DNA of 64,000 nucleotides from SZUA-448 sp045627185 (GTDB taxonomy: Bacteria; Bacillota; Clostridia; Lachnospirales; Lachnospiraceae), in NCBI GenBank assembly GCA_045627185.1, contig JAZQNE010000026.1, positions 1 to 64,000 of the forward strand, written 5' to 3'. Below are positions 23,083-32,122 of the stretch, in pieces. A program made the position numbers and the translations under genes. Under the pieces are notes generated by a model. The model was not told the DNA's origin and did not search any database. It saw nothing but the letters and a program-made list of their open reading frames with translations. Each line of letters begins with the position of its first letter. Positions within the stretch are counted from its first letter, which is position 1.

Positions 23083-25569
23083 CTAATTATCAGTTTCCAT
23101 CCTTAAAAGATCTACAGGTTTTTTCCGTCCCAACTCATTTATCGGAATTAATACAACCAAGTAACCCACTACGAAAACAATCACATACATTATCAACATT
23201 TCCAACGGACTAATAACAAACAGATTAAACGTTTCACCCTTATGGTACGACTTGAAAAAATCATTGATTAGCGAAACGCTCGTTACAATCCAAATCGAAG
23301 CAAGAATCAAACCTACAGCCATCACATAACCCATTTCCGTGAAAAACACACTAAATGTTCCCTGCTTTCTTACTCCGACAGCACGCATAATGCCAATAGT
23401 TCGGGCTGAATCCCTAACGCTTAAACTAATACAGTTAATCACCATAATCAAAAAAATTAAAGAACAAATCATCAAAGCAGCCAATATGAAAATTCTTAAA
23501 AAAGCAACTGAATCGTGTATCCTCACCATTTCCAAAGCTGCCGGTATTTCCAATAAGACTTTATTATCCTTCATAAATGAGCCAACTGTTTTTTGTTGTT
23601 CATTAAGAAAAACACCGAATTCAGTACACGAAAAATATTCCATTTGCAATTGAACTATTTCTTCCCAGGCTTCCTTTTGAATTCCTATTACCGGCAGTAA
23701 CTCCGCGTCTTCATATATTCCAACAATCGTTATCCCATCGGGAAAGACATCAAAAAGGTTTAAGGATTCCGAAAAGAAGTCATTATACTTAGCATCATAC
23801 AAATCACGGAACAGAAATGTTTCCTGTTCCCATTCATCAACTTCTTTGCCGGTTTTTACCTGATAACATTTTTTTGATACAATTATTTCATTCCTGTTTT
23901 GCGGCATACGCCCGGCAATTAAGTTTTCACTGCAATTATCCGCCAAGCCATACTGCATTTCACCCCAGGCATAATCCGACAATTTAACTGTATAGAAAAA
24001 GTTTGATCCTGTAAGTGAAAGGACCTCTAACCCATCAAACTTCTTTGTGCTGTTTTCTTTACTCACAACTGTTACAAGACACTCTGTTTGATATTTATAA
24101 AAAAGTCCTTCTTCCATTCTATTGAACCGAATTTCTTTTTGCAAATCTTCATCTTTGTATATGGTGTCAAACACGCCACAAACGACATATGTCGCGTTAT
24201 CAACAACTATTTCCGAATCGATATTTAACTGCAATACATCAGCCAGATAATCACTTATTGCAATTTCAACTCCTGTTTCGGGCCATTTTCCTTTTATTTC
24301 TGCACCCGGGATATAATCAGCATAAAAAACTTTAATTTCTTCATTAAAGTCCATAATATGGGCATTATCACTTGCAAAGATACTCTCGCTGTTAAAGCAC
24401 AAGTTCAACGCATTAGTTAAAGCAATACCTCTACTTGCCAAAACACCATTTTCTGTTCCAAATGCGTCTGTATATTCTGCATTTAAGCGAAAAAATGCAT
24501 ATGGAGTATTATCTTTAATTAAATAACGCTCAATAGCATCATAACAATCCCAGTTAAAAAGCATAATAAGGACAAACGTTATAAGCAGAACAAAAGAAAA
24601 CATAAGTGATGTCAGGAAATGTCTGACAAGGCGTTTCTTAATCGATTCTGCCGCAAAAGCAGTTGCAGAGCGAAAGGATAAATTCTTAATCAAATTCTGA
24701 TAATTACAATCTTCAACATTATTATTCGAATCAGCCTCAGGGCTCAACTTTTCTTCTCTGAATTCAACTTCAACCATCGCCCTTGTCGCAGCAATTTTTC
24801 CACAAATATCCCGTAAATAAAGATATAATTCTTTTGACTCATCCGAAGAAAACACCTTTTCTTCGTCGCCATAATATATGCACAACCGTTCATTATGAGC
24901 CACCCCTTTTGAAACAACGCCCGAGATTTTTCCGTCTGACATTTCAATAATAACATCAGAAATTCTCCTTGCAGTTTCTTTGTCATGTGTTACAGCAAGA
25001 ATCAATTTGGTTTTGGATATTTCTTTTAGTAATTTCCAGATTTCAAGACTATTGCTTTCATCGAGGTTTCCTGTCGGTTCATCAGCCAAAATCATTTTGC
25101 AATCTTTAACTAATGCCCTGGCAATAGCTACTCTCTGTTTTTGTCCGCCACTTAATTCAGAAACTTTTCTCTTTTCGTATCCCGAAAGGCCAACATACGA
25201 AAGCGTTTCACTGATTTTATTACTATGATTTTCAACCTTGCGAATATCAAGCGCCAGCTCAAGATTAGCATATACGCTTCTGTCTTCCAGCAGTTTATAA
25301 TCCTGAAAAACAATACCCATATTTGCATTACGGTAATCGTCTAATTCTTTCTCAGATAATTTGCACAGATTAATTTCTCCGTCCCAAGCAGCGCCGTCAT
25401 TAGCTTCGAGTAATCCGGCTGCAACATACAACAGCGTTGTTTTTCCGCAACCGCTCTTTCCGGTGATTGTAACAAGTCCATTTGTTGGAAAATCAAAACA
25501 AACATTATCCAATGCCGTAACTTTTTCGCTGCCCGTAACATAAACTTTTGTTAAATCTTCAAATCGCAT
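23083..25569 (-). CDS. Cassette 3 ABC transporter, ATPase fused to FtsX-type permease
   Basis: Fusion of 828 residues, same architecture and length as the cassette 2 protein. ATPase: Walker A 'GKSGCGKTT' 37-45, Q-loop 'IVFQDYKLLED' near 86, signature 'LSGGQKQRVA' near 139, Walker B 'MILADEPTGNLD' near 159. One membrane helix near 315-340, a large outer domain, then three helices of an FtsX domain ('ARTIGIMRAVGVRKQGTFSVFF' splits across the third helix region). Conserved N-terminal half versus strongly diverged outer domain suggests the outer domain recognises a cassette-specific partner. A 61-bp gap with a strong hairpin and T-run separates it from the small membrane gene, so it may be attenuated. 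Confidence 0.9.
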   Translation of the reverse strand: MRFEDLTKVYVTGSEKVTALDNVCFDFPTNGLVTITGKSGCGKTTLLYVAAGLLEANDGAAWDGEINLCKLSEKELDDYRNANMGIVFQDYKLLEDRSVYANLELALDIRKVENHSNKISETLSYVGLSGYEKRKVSELSGGQKQRVAIARALVKDCKMILADEPTGNLDESNSLEIWKLLKEISKTKLILAVTHDKETARRISDVIIEMSDGKISGVVSKGVAHNERLCIYYGDEEKVFSSDESKELYLYLRDICGKIAATRAMVEVEFREEKLSPEADSNNNVEDCNYQNLIKNLSFRSATAFAAESIKKRLVRHFLTSLMFSFVLLITFVLIMLFNWDCYDAIERYLIKDNTPYAFFRLNAEYTDAFGTENGVLASRGIALTNALNLCFNSESIFASDNAHIMDFNEEIKVFYADYIPGAEIKGKWPETGVEIAISDYLADVLQLNIDSEIVVDNATYVVCGVFDTIYKDEDLQKEIRFNRMEEGLFYKYQTECLVTVVSKENSTKKFDGLEVLSLTGSNFFYTVKLSDYAWGEMQYGLADNCSENLIAGRMPQNRNEIIVSKKCYQVKTGKEVDEWEQETFLFRDLYDAKYNDFFSESLNLFDVFPDGITIVGIYEDAELLPVIGIQKEAWEEIVQLQMEYFSCTEFGVFLNEQQKTVGSFMKDNKVLLEIPAALEMVRIHDSVAFLRIFILAALMICSLIFLIMVINCISLSVRDSARTIGIMRAVGVRKQGTFSVFFTEMGYVMAVGLILASIWIVTSVSLINDFFKSYHKGETFNLFVISPLEMLIMYVIVFVVGYLVVLIPINELGRKKPVDLLRMETDN

Positions 25570-25580
25570 TTCTTCTCCCT

Positions 25581-25627
25581 AAAAAAGGATGTAAAACTTA
25601 TTACAAAGAAAAAGTTTTACATCCTTT
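25581..25627 (-). terminator. Intercistronic attenuator-like terminator in cassette 3
   Basis: AAAGGATGTAAAACTT (25584-25599) and AAGTTTTACATCCTTT (25612-25627) are perfect 16-bp arms with a 12-base loop. On the minus strand the stem is followed by TTTTTT and then AGGGAGAAG, the ribosome-binding site of the ABC gene. It should stop most transcripts before the transporter. Cassette 2 lacks it. Confidence 0.7.
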
Positions 25628-25630
25628 CTG

Positions 25631-26203
25631 TTATTTGTAACGTTCGTCTAATATAATTTCCCAAATGCTTTCAAGGTGTGCAAAAATGCCTTCAGGTGTA
25701 TCATCGAAATAAAAATCCTGATCTCTGTAACCATTGCCCATCCAGGTTTGTCCATAATTGTGATAAACATAACCTGTTGAATGATCCGGAGCCTGCATCT
25801 GACTAAAAATGCCTGCTTTTACAAGTTCCGCGTCTAATGCAGTACCAATACAGAAAAAATCACATTCAAGTGCATTTAGCTTCCCGGCAATCAGTTGCAA
25901 TTCTTCCTGACTGATTTCTACACTACCGGTTCTGTTGGATAAAATTATAAATTGCTCTGTACAACCTTCCTTCGTTTTCAAAACTTCGTCGATTATTTTA
26001 TCGGCATAACGGACATTCAACTTTTCGGGGAACCACATCTTTTCACCGATAACAAGAATATCTGTAGGATAATCTTTAATGTATGGTGAGACTTTTTCAT
26101 CCATAATCAGTTTGTCCTGCCAGTTGCTATATAATAGTAAGCCACCAAAAAGCGCTATAACCCCTAAAACAACGCCAACAATAATGAAAACCTTCTTTTT
26201 CAT
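25631..26203 (-). CDS. Cassette 3 small membrane-anchored protein, unknown family
   Basis: Protein of 190 residues: a short basic N-terminus, a membrane helix (about 4-25) and an outer domain. It aligns with the cassette 1 protein over most of its length: 'PTDILVIGEKMWFPEKLNVR' and 'FIILSNRTGSVEIS' and 'DFFCIGT' followed by 'LVKAGIF'. I start at the ATG at 26203 (GAGG 6 bases upstream); an in-frame TTG at 26209 is less likely. No catalytic residues stand out. It lies 16 bp after the secreted gene. Probable role is as a partner of the secreted protein or of the ABC transporter. Confidence 0.8.
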   Translation of the reverse strand: MKKKVFIIVGVVLGVIALFGGLLLYSNWQDKLIMDEKVSPYIKDYPTDILVIGEKMWFPEKLNVRYADKIIDEVLKTKEGCTEQFIILSNRTGSVEISQEELQLIAGKLNALECDFFCIGTALDAELVKAGIFSQMQAPDHSTGYVYHNYGQTWMGNGYRDQDFYFDDTPEGIFAHLESIWEIILDERYK

Positions 26204-26219
26204 GTACAACCTCTAACCT

Positions 26220-27065
26220 TTATTCACCTCGAAGACCAATCAATTGGTCTACGGTATAATTACCCAAAAGAATATTCGATCCATCTCCATACCAAGTCCT
26301 GGAAAAATTACGTGCAACCCGAAAAACGGCATTAATATTATAGTAAATCACAGGGCGTTTTCCCGAACCGGTATAATCATATTCAAATGCAAATGTTTGA
26401 ATCAAGTCACCATTTAGTGGTTTATTAATTTCTCTCTTTGCTGATGACTGAATAAATGGATTCCAGCGCCAAGATTCTCTATCATAATAATATTTAATCG
26501 AACGTTGTGTAGTAAATCTTCCTGAACTTTTTGAATCAGCTGTAACCTTAAAACCTCCATAAGGCAGCGAATACTGGCACCCGATCGTAGCATTAATATT
26601 AAAACCATTTTTCTGATTTATGCCGGCCTGAATAGAAGAAGACGAACTCTTGTTACCTGAAACATTTGTTGTCGCAGGCGCGTACTGAGTTTCCTCCATA
26701 TCGCTTCCATAATCATAATATACGGTAATTTTCATAGACTCACATACGCCATGATACCATTCAAGCAAAATGTTTGTATCTTCTGGCCGCATTTCTGTCT
26801 TAACTAATAAAACCTGTTTGCGCGGGTTTGTTTTGGAAGTTGCGACCATACTTACAACATAAACCTTTCCAATAACCTTACCATAGTATTTTACTTCAAA
26901 AATATCAGATGGATAATAGGTAATATTATACTCTTTTGTATCTACATCAAAATTGTTAATGGTATTAAACGTGCCCTCAGCATACGTTTTTACAGGAATT
27001 GATGATACAAAAAAGATAACAGAAAGTAATACAGAAAGCAATACATTTAATATTTTTTTCTTCAT
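26220..27065 (-). CDS. Cassette 3 secreted beta-rich protein (toxin-like, unknown)
   Basis: Exported protein of 281 residues with a clear signal peptide (MKKKILN then a hydrophobic core, cleavage probably after 'TYA'). The mature chain is Tyr, Asn, Ser and Gly rich. The middle contains a Ser-rich alternating segment ('SSSSSIQAGINQKNGFN'), then 'YYYDRESWRWNPF', which faintly recalls the rim/stem region of leukocidin-type pores, then further beta strands. The length is close to that of such toxins. This similarity is from memory of the residue pattern and is not an alignment. It is the first gene of the unit, with a strong AAAGGGG site 6 bases upstream of the ATG. Confidence 0.8.
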   Translation of the reverse strand: MKKKILNVLLSVLLSVIFFVSSIPVKTYAEGTFNTINNFDVDTKEYNITYYPSDIFEVKYYGKVIGKVYVVSMVATSKTNPRKQVLLVKTEMRPEDTNILLEWYHGVCESMKITVYYDYGSDMEETQYAPATTNVSGNKSSSSSIQAGINQKNGFNINATIGCQYSLPYGGFKVTADSKSSGRFTTQRSIKYYYDRESWRWNPFIQSSAKREINKPLNGDLIQTFAFEYDYTGSGKRPVIYYNINAVFRVARNFSRTWYGDGSNILLGNYTVDQLIGLRGE

Positions 27066-27124
27066 GTTTTCCCCTTTGAGATTATATTATTTACAGTAAT
27101 TGTGGCCACAGAATACCTGCAAAG

Positions 27125-27153
27125 TTGATAATAATAATAATAATAATTGTCAA
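27125..27153 (-). promoter_or_regulatory. Cassette 3 promoter with an ATT repeat between -35 and -10
   Basis: On the minus strand a perfect TTGACA (27148-27153) is separated by exactly 17 bp from TATCAA (27125-27130). The whole spacer is a run of ATT triplets (27128-27147, six full units plus AT). Loss or gain of one triplet would move the spacing to 14 or 20. This is the arrangement of a slippage-controlled promoter. Confidence 0.7.
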
Positions 27154-27210
27154 GGTAAAAAGAAGAAAAAACGTGTTTTTAACCAATGTAAATTGGAGAT
27201 CTCATGGACC

Positions 27211-27249
27211 AATAAAAAAGAGTAGATCAAACTAATGTCTCTACTCTTT
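27211..27249 (-). terminator. Terminator of the DinG-like helicase gene
   Basis: AAAGAGTAGA (27217-27226) and TCTACTCTTT (27240-27249) are perfect 10-bp arms around a 13-base loop. On the minus strand TTTTTTATT follows. It lies about 90 bp past the helicase stop and ends that transcript before cassette 3. Confidence 0.8.
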
Positions 27250-27340
27250 ATGAATCAGCCGCATGAATTAGCAACATGTTCTTTGCTTTCCGAAAACCGG
27301 CAATCAGTCAATCCCAAGCTACGACTCTATTTGCAGCACC

Positions 27341-29824
27341 TTACTTCCAAAACTTCTTCAGTTCCTCCACCATCTTTTCTTTATCAACAACCATATTGGG
27401 GAACCACTCACGCGGGAACAGCTGCTGGTACTGCGATTGCAGGAAACGGTCATCAAGCAGAAGAATTGCACCACGGTCCTCCATGGTACGGATCACACGG
27501 CCCGCTGCCTGCTCAACCTTGTTCATGCCGGCATAAAGATAAGCATATTCAAAGCCGGTGTTGTTGCGCTCATCAAAGAATGCGCGGAAAAGTTCACGTT
27601 CGTTGCAGACCTGCGGAAGACCCGTGCCTACTACAACAGCGCCTATCAGGCAGTCATTCTTCAAATCAATGCCCTCTCCGAAAATGCCGCCCATAATACA
27701 GAAACCGGTGTGCGGCTCGGAATTGTCTTCAAAGGCCGCAAGGAATTCTTCCTTTTCATTTTCCCTCATGCCCGTCTTCTGAAGAATGAGCCCCGGAATC
27801 CTGTCCCCGCAGAGCTCCGCAATTTCAGAAAGCATCTTGTAGGATGGGAAGAAAACCATGTAATTTCCGGGCTTTGCAGAAACAAAAGCCTCTATGTATT
27901 CAGCAATTTTAAGGTATTCATCCTCTGAGCGCCTGCTGTACTTAGTGCTTACGCCACGGCCTATCATGAGAAGCCTGTTCTCAGGCAAAAACGGCGATGG
28001 TGCATAGATTGCGTAATCATCCTCACGGCCGCCAAGCTGCTCACGGTAATAGTTAATGGGCAGAAGTGTTGCAGAAAAGAAAACGGACGCCCTGATTTTA
28101 TCAAGACACGTCTTCAGGTTCTCCGACGGGTCCATGCACATCAGACGGAGACGGAACTCGCCATCATCGTTGAAATCAGTCACGATGATATAATTCTCAT
28201 CCATCAGGTCGTACATGGCCGCAAAGTGCCTTATTTCAAAGTAAAAGTCGAGAATTGCGTCCCTGTCCTCTGCCTCATGGAACTTGCGCAGATGCTCATC
28301 AAGAAGCGTCTGCAGGTGCAGAATCGGGTTGCAAAGCTCATCTATACTGTCAAGAACCTCGCATCCGTCGCACTCGCGTTTCAATTCCAGAAGCTTCTTA
28401 TTCAGGGTTTCAAGCGCCTTCGCAAGTGCGTGGTCATTATTATTGATGATACGCTTAACCTCAAGCACATGCGACTTATTCAGCTCAGCACTGTACATTT
28501 CGCAGGCACGCGGCACAAGGTTATGAGCTTCATCAGCAAGCAGAATGTAAGCCGGCGGCTTTTCGTCAGCAAAGAAGCGCTTCAGGTAAACATTCGGGTC
28601 AAAAATATAGTTATAATCACAAACGATGCCATCTGCCCAGGTACTGATATCAAGGCACATTTCGAACGGGCATACATTGTGTTTCTCTGCATATTGAAGG
28701 ATGAGTTCGCGCGAGATGCCGCTTTCGTGTGTGAGCATATCAAAAACCGCATCATTCACACGGTCATAATGGCCTTTTGCACGCGGGCAACTGACCGGGT
28801 TGCAGTCAGGCTTTTCAAGGATGCAGACCTTTTCCTTAGCTGTAATGGTTACAAGCTTGAACTTCAAATCAGCCTCGGACAGGAGCTTAAAAGTATCCTC
28901 AGCCACGGTTCTTGCTATGGTTTTTGCGGTTGCATAAAAAATCTTTTCGGCAAGTCCCTCACCCATTGCCTTGACAGCGGGAAAGACCGTCGAAATTGTT
29001 TTTCCGACACCTGTGGGGGCTTCTATAAACAGGCGCTTTTTGCGGAGAATTGTTCTGTAAACGCCCGTAACAAGGTCCTTCTGGCCCGGGCGGTATTCAA
29101 AGGGAAATTCGGTTTTCTTTATACTTTCATTTCGCTCAACAGTCCAGTCATACTGCCATGCAGCCCACTTGAAATATTCATCCGTCAGCTTTTTGAACCA
29201 TTTTTCAAGCTCCGCAAACTCAAAATATTCCTCAAAATACTTCTTTTCCTCAGTTTCAACATTGCAGTACGTCAGGCGGATACCGATATCTGCAGGCAGA
29301 AAGCTTGTCTGCATGCCCTCTGTCTGCATGAATCCGTCAGTAAGCAGCCCGCCTGCGGTTTCAGCATCATCACTAAGCGCAGTAATCTCCTGCTGTTCTG
29401 CATCCTCACGTATTACGGGCACGCATTTCTTCGCATAATACATATATGCATAACACATAGCCTGCGCACGATGCTCGGTAACAGGCGCCTCAATAGCCGC
29501 AAGGTCACGTGCCACACATTTGATTTCGTCAATCATTATGCAGCGCTCGCCGGGGTAAATGCCATCCGCACGCCCTTCCACAGTCAGCTCAATGTCACCC
29601 TCCGCACGTTCCATCACAAGTGTTGTTGAAAGGGGAACCTCCGCCGAATAAATGCCGCCCATACTCTTTTGAATCTTGCGGTGGAGACGGCTGCCCTGCT
29701 GCATTGCATCCATAACGTCCATGCGGCCGATACGGTTATCAATGTCACCCGAGCGCATAATAAACTCCACCAGATTTCGCACCGATATTCTGATTTTTCC
29801 GATTTCTGATGTCACTACTTGCAA
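27341..29824 (-). CDS. DinG/Rad3-like Fe-S helicase with N-terminal PD-(D/E)XK nuclease domain
   Basis: Protein of 827 residues. The N-terminal third has a PD-(D/E)XK-type core ('IMIDEIKCV' with 'EHRAQAMCYAYMYY'), followed by an SF2 Fe-S helicase of the Rad3/DinG group: Walker A 'PTGVGKTIS' near residue 275, Fe-S cysteines ('CILEKPDCNPVSC' and 'CPFEMC', near 345-405), 'LLADEAHNL' near 440, and motif VI 'QAAGRVIR' near 780. Such fusions process DNA in repair; the substrate is unknown. The start codon is uncertain: TTG at 29824 has GGGG 3 bases upstream, and a GTG at 29815 is 12 bases away. Single-gene unit with its own terminator. Confidence 0.88.
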   Translation of the reverse strand: MQVVTSEIGKIRISVRNLVEFIMRSGDIDNRIGRMDVMDAMQQGSRLHRKIQKSMGGIYSAEVPLSTTLVMERAEGDIELTVEGRADGIYPGERCIMIDEIKCVARDLAAIEAPVTEHRAQAMCYAYMYYAKKCVPVIREDAEQQEITALSDDAETAGGLLTDGFMQTEGMQTSFLPADIGIRLTYCNVETEEKKYFEEYFEFAELEKWFKKLTDEYFKWAAWQYDWTVERNESIKKTEFPFEYRPGQKDLVTGVYRTILRKKRLFIEAPTGVGKTISTVFPAVKAMGEGLAEKIFYATAKTIARTVAEDTFKLLSEADLKFKLVTITAKEKVCILEKPDCNPVSCPRAKGHYDRVNDAVFDMLTHESGISRELILQYAEKHNVCPFEMCLDISTWADGIVCDYNYIFDPNVYLKRFFADEKPPAYILLADEAHNLVPRACEMYSAELNKSHVLEVKRIINNNDHALAKALETLNKKLLELKRECDGCEVLDSIDELCNPILHLQTLLDEHLRKFHEAEDRDAILDFYFEIRHFAAMYDLMDENYIIVTDFNDDGEFRLRLMCMDPSENLKTCLDKIRASVFFSATLLPINYYREQLGGREDDYAIYAPSPFLPENRLLMIGRGVSTKYSRRSEDEYLKIAEYIEAFVSAKPGNYMVFFPSYKMLSEIAELCGDRIPGLILQKTGMRENEKEEFLAAFEDNSEPHTGFCIMGGIFGEGIDLKNDCLIGAVVVGTGLPQVCNERELFRAFFDERNNTGFEYAYLYAGMNKVEQAAGRVIRTMEDRGAILLLDDRFLQSQYQQLFPREWFPNMVVDKEKMVEELKKFWK

Positions 29825-29909
29825 TTTCCCCGATTTTCTGATATATTCTTGAAAAGCAATTTTGCTCCGCTCATGCAGCGGATACTTATTTTAGAAAGGA
29901 CTTATAAAC

Positions 29910-30221
29910 ATGGCAAAAAACGAAGAAGTTTACGACCAGGTTACACTTACCCTTGAAGATAATTCAGAGCTTCTGTGTGATATTTTAGCTATTTTCCCCT
30001 GCGATGGCAAGGAATATATCGCATTAATTCCCGCTGACGGAGATGAGGACTCTGACATTTTCCTGTACCGTTTTGAAGGCAACGGCGGTGATGAAGAAGA
30101 CATGAAGCTTATTGATATCGAGTCAGATGACGAATTCGAGGCAGCTTCAGACGCATTCTATGAGCTTCTTGATGAAGAAGAATTCGCAGACGTTCTTGAA
30201 GACGAAGATGACGAGCAGTAA
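29910..30221 (+). CDS. DUF1292 family acidic protein
   Basis: Protein of 103 residues, strongly acidic, with the DUF1292 pattern ('LTLEDNSELLCDILAIFPCDGKEYIAL' region at about residues 10-36, then 'DIFLYRF'). This family is widespread in Firmicutes, usually near the Holliday-junction resolvase gene yqgF; neither that gene nor its usual neighbours is here. Its ATG follows AGAAAGGAC. It is divergent from the helicase at 29824, and its stop meets the UvrD-like gene end (30222) on the other strand. Confidence 0.85.
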   Translation: MAKNEEVYDQVTLTLEDNSELLCDILAIFPCDGKEYIALIPADGDEDSDIFLYRFEGNGGDEEDMKLIDIESDDEFEAASDAFYELLDEEEFADVLEDEDDEQ

Positions 30222-32045
30222 TCAACTGCCCGGCACACCAACCTTAGCCTGCATTTCATGAACAAAGCGCGACGGCAGTACATTTCGGCCGCCGCGTTTT
30301 TTTACGTAAAAAACGGTCAGCTCCGTTTTTGCTCGCGTCATTGCAACATACATCGCACGCCTTTCCTCTTCAAGCGCAGCCTCCGTTACAGCAGCCTTAA
30401 GCGGTGTAATCCCCTCATTTGCATCAATAATAATAACCTTTTCAAACTCAAGCCCCTTTGATGCGTGAAACGTCATAAGTTTCACGGAATTCCCGGTTTC
30501 ATCGCTCTTTTCCTCATTATCCCTGTAGGTTTTCTTAAGTTTCTCCTCCCATTCGAAGCTTGTTTTCATGCCTCTTGCGCTTTCCTGCAAATCCTCCAGA
30601 ATATCAAAAAGTTCATTTTTATCTGCTCCGTGCGAATATGCATATTCATCAAGATAACGTTCGTATCCCAGCGCCCGCCTGATGTAAAAGCAGGCTCCGT
30701 ACGGGTCAAGCCCCTGCAGAAGCGAAAGCCCGTCAAACAGGTGTGTAAGCTGCTTTCTGGCGGAATCACCGGCTCTTTTAATACAATTTAACGGAGAAAC
30801 GGTCTCATCCGGAAAGCATTCTCTTGTAATCCCCCTGTACGGCCTGTTACAGATTCGAAGATACAAAGGCCTCTCTTTTTCGCCCTCCGCAATCCTCATA
30901 AAAGCAAGAAGATCCTTTGTAATCCAGTGGTTTCCGTAGTCAGGAAGTCTTTCCTTAAGCGAAAACCTGATTCCTTCCGATGCGAGCGTTTCCGCCAGGC
31001 CGCGCGGCTGCATGTTAGTCCGGAAAAGAACAGCCGTTTCTCCGGGCGGGACCTGTGTGCCTTTAAGGATACGCGCCACCGTGGCATATTCCGTGCGACG
31101 GTCTTCGCATACAAGCAGTTCGACACTCCCTGTTTTTTCGGATGCATTGGTAATATTCTTGTTTCTGTGCGATGAATTCCTGGCTATAACACGCCCGGCA
31201 GCAGCCGTTATGCACGGTGCGGAACGGTAATTTCTGCCCAGGGTGACAATCCTGCATCTTGGAAAATCATCAAGAAAAACATCAACAAGTCCGGGCTCCG
31301 CACCACGAAACGCATAGATGCTCTGGTCATCATCTCCCACTACAAACAGATTGTTAAGCGGAGCCGCCAGAAGCCTTACCGTTTCATACTGCAGCCGGTT
31401 AATATCCTGAAATTCGTCAACCAGAATGTATTTGTACTTGTTCTGCCAGGTTTTACGGACAGCACCGTCATTTTTCAGAAGCTTAAGGCACTCGGAAAGA
31501 ATATCGTCGAAATCAATCTTGGAAGCCTTTTTCATTTCCAGCCTGTATTTTTCAAGGATGGTCTCAAACTCCGCAGCCGTGCAAGGCAGTCCCAGGCGGC
31601 TGTCATTTTTTAATACACCGCTTTTTCTGCGGCTGATTTCGCTCAGAAGGCGCTTGAAATCCTCCTGAACATAGGAATGGTCCGGATGCATTGCGTACAG
31701 CTCACGGCTGAGAATCTTGTACTGATCCGAAACTGAAATAATGGATTTAGCGCTTATTCCCGCGCTTTCCCGTAAAATTTTAAAAAAAACGGCGTGGAAG
31801 GTTCCGAAAGCCACTCCGTAACCGGAGACCGATGCCTTTTTCAGGTATCTCTGCTTCATTTCTTCCGCTGCCGCTTTGGTAAAGGTGATAACAAGAATCT
31901 GCTCAGCAGGCACCTTCAGGTCATTTACAAGCCTGAGTACCCTGCCTGTTATCACCGCCGTTTTCCCGGAACCCGGGCCTGCCAGAACAAGGCAGGGCCC
32001 GCTTCCGTGGTTAATTGCTTCATTTTGTTCCTGATTAAAATTCAT
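30222..32045 (-). CDS. UvrD/PcrA-type superfamily 1 DNA helicase
   Basis: SF1A helicase of 607 residues, shorter than PcrA (about 720). Walker A 'AGPGSGKTAVI' at residues 22-32, motif II 'VDEFQDIN' near 215, 'VGDDDQSIYAFRGAEP' near 240, motif V/VI 'TFHASKGLEFEKV' and 'YVAMTRAKTEL' near the C-terminus. The PcrA Tudor-like C-terminal extension is missing. Such proteins displace proteins and unwind DNA 3'-5' in repair or replication restart. The stop directly abuts the DUF1292 gene end; the gene has no clear operon partner. Confidence 0.9.
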   Translation of the reverse strand: MNFNQEQNEAINHGSGPCLVLAGPGSGKTAVITGRVLRLVNDLKVPAEQILVITFTKAAAEEMKQRYLKKASVSGYGVAFGTFHAVFFKILRESAGISAKSIISVSDQYKILSRELYAMHPDHSYVQEDFKRLLSEISRRKSGVLKNDSRLGLPCTAAEFETILEKYRLEMKKASKIDFDDILSECLKLLKNDGAVRKTWQNKYKYILVDEFQDINRLQYETVRLLAAPLNNLFVVGDDDQSIYAFRGAEPGLVDVFLDDFPRCRIVTLGRNYRSAPCITAAAGRVIARNSSHRNKNITNASEKTGSVELLVCEDRRTEYATVARILKGTQVPPGETAVLFRTNMQPRGLAETLASEGIRFSLKERLPDYGNHWITKDLLAFMRIAEGEKERPLYLRICNRPYRGITRECFPDETVSPLNCIKRAGDSARKQLTHLFDGLSLLQGLDPYGACFYIRRALGYERYLDEYAYSHGADKNELFDILEDLQESARGMKTSFEWEEKLKKTYRDNEEKSDETGNSVKLMTFHASKGLEFEKVIIIDANEGITPLKAAVTEAALEEERRAMYVAMTRAKTELTVFYVKKRGGRNVLPSRFVHEMQAKVGVPGS

Positions 32046-32122
32046 GCATTAATACGGATCAATGCTGATGTTAAACAGATGTTGCAAAGCCCGCATTTCT
32101 GCAGGGTCTGTATCACTTTGTA

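Noticed and set aside
27235..27696. Plus-strand frame at the 3' end of the helicase gene
   Set aside because: It overlaps the terminator hairpin and the helicase coding sequence, and its composition is not protein-like.
28226..29629. Long plus-strand open frame of 467 codons inside the nuclease-helicase gene
   Set aside because: It lies antisense to a gene with clear helicase motifs and shows no recognisable protein pattern or ribosome-binding site; codon bias of the real gene creates it.
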